Virus record (IMG/VR): IMGVR_UViG_3300044641_007713
Span: 1-36,465 of that record
DNA from: a virus
DNA: 36,465 nt
Strand: one strand, 5' to 3'
The translations under genes and the position numbers were made by a program. The notes beneath the pieces were generated by a model, which saw only the letters and a list, made by a program, of their open reading frames with translations, searched no databases and was not told the origin of the DNA. Shown here one piece after another: positions 35,878 to 36,465 of this stretch; the stretch's first letter is position 1, and every line of letters starts with the position of its first letter.

Positions 35878-36465
35878 CCCAGCAACCGCCTAACGCCCAA
35901 ACTTTCAAAACCCAGCTTTCAGAGGTCGTTGATCTCTTCACGCTGGACATCACGATCCTGCTGCCGCCCGGCAGCACCGATCAGGCGATCTACCGTTTCT
36001 GCAACTGGACGCAGGTTGGTGGCGCCGACGTTGTCTACCAAGGCGACACCTATACCGCCCTACCGCTGCAAGCCAGCGGTTTTGAGCTGAACACCAGCGG
36101 CCAACTGGAGCGCCCCAGCATCACCTTCGCCAACGTCGGCCTCGGCATTACAGCCCTCACCAACACCTACGAAGACCTCGTTGGTGCCAGCGTCAGCCGA
36201 ATCCGCACCCTTACCACCTACCTCGACGGCCAACCCGCCGCAGACCCCGACGCTTTCTGGGGCCCCGACTCTTGGGTCGTCGAGCAGAAGTCCAGCGAAA
36301 CCAAGCTTGCGGTCACCTTCCAGCTCGCGGTTCCCTTTGATCTCGAGGGACGCAGCCTCCCCGGCCGCCGCCTGCTGCGCGAGCAATGCCAGTGGATCTA
36401 CCGCAGCGAGATCGGCTGCCACTACTCCGGTAGCAACTACTGGGATGCCAGCGACAACGTCGTAG
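35874..36465 (+). CDS. Minor tail protein (lambda gpL-like), cut by window end
   Basis: The start overlaps the gpM stop (ATGA) and the frame stays open to the last base, giving at least 197 residues: VDLFTLDITILLPPGSTDQA, RFCNWTQVGGADVVYQGDTY, TALPLQASGFELNTSGQLER, VGASVSRIRTLTTYLDGQPA and LREQCQWIYRSEIGCHYSG. The FCNW and QC-x8-GC cysteines match the C-terminal metal (Fe-S) site of lambda L-type tail-tip proteins. The 3' end lies outside the window. Confidence 0.88.
   Translation, partial: MTQQPPNAQTFKTQLSEVVDLFTLDITILLPPGSTDQAIYRFCNWTQVGGADVVYQGDTYTALPLQASGFELNTSGQLERPSITFANVGLGITALTNTYEDLVGASVSRIRTLTTYLDGQPAADPDAFWGPDSWVVEQKSSETKLAVTFQLAVPFDLEGRSLPGRRLLREQCQWIYRSEIGCHYSGSNYWDASDNVV

Overview
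The window is a near-complete stretch of a tailed dsDNA phage genome. It carries a large terminase, portal, scaffold, major capsid protein, head-tail connectors, tail tube, a frameshifted tail assembly chaperone, a long tape measure and lambda M/L-type tail tip genes, which together indicate a long non-contractile tail (siphovirus). The replication genes (family A DNA polymerase, prim-pol/helicase, ssDNA-binding protein, RecB/Cas4-like nuclease, dCTP deaminase), AP2/HNH endonucleases, many tiny accessory genes, a collagen-like tail protein and a wide-spread marine-virus structural protein point to a phage of picocyanobacteria (Synechococcus/Cyanobium type). The host is an inference. I see no integrase, repressor or complete tRNA. 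The last gene runs off the right edge, and the left edge starts just before tail-fibre genes, so the missing piece probably holds the rest of the tail tip (rest of the gpL homologue and K/I/J-type genes).

Layout: 48-2909 (+) are tail/adhesin genes (BppU-like protein, collagen-like fibre, YadA-like 15-residue repeat protein). 2936-5292 (+) is the lysis region (two small membrane proteins, a two-domain glucosaminidase/C39-peptidase endolysin) interrupted by a minus-strand HNH gene. 5289-16591 (-) is a dense leftward early/replication block of about 26 genes joined mostly by 4-nt ATGA/GTGA overlaps: prim-pol/helicase first, then a run of small cyanophage proteins, an HTH protein, dCTP deaminase, DUF3310, three zinc-ribbon proteins, DNA polymerase and small genes ending with a ribbon-helix-helix-like protein. 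16592-16736 is a divergent spacer. 16737-18792 (+) holds the ssDNA-binding protein, nuclease and HNH-AP2 gene; 18779-19515 (-) an RlpA-like cassette; 19737-20213 (+) an acidic unknown. 20299-36465 (+) is the packaging, head and tail block, broken only by one minus-strand gene at 28186-28461.

Six good intrinsic terminators divide the plus-strand units. Late control appears to include attenuation: one terminator lies between the chaperone genes and the tape measure, and two near-identical 95-nt leaders with hairpins precede two tiny membrane proteins between the small and large terminase genes. The most unusual DNA-level signals are (1) a symmetric array of TGTCCC / GGGACA elements with 10-bp helical spacing inside the 3' part of the helicase-primase gene, a candidate replication origin; and (2) the heptamers CTGGAGC/CTGGAAC, strongly over-represented on the plus strand regardless of gene direction, which look like a polar (Chi-like) motif.
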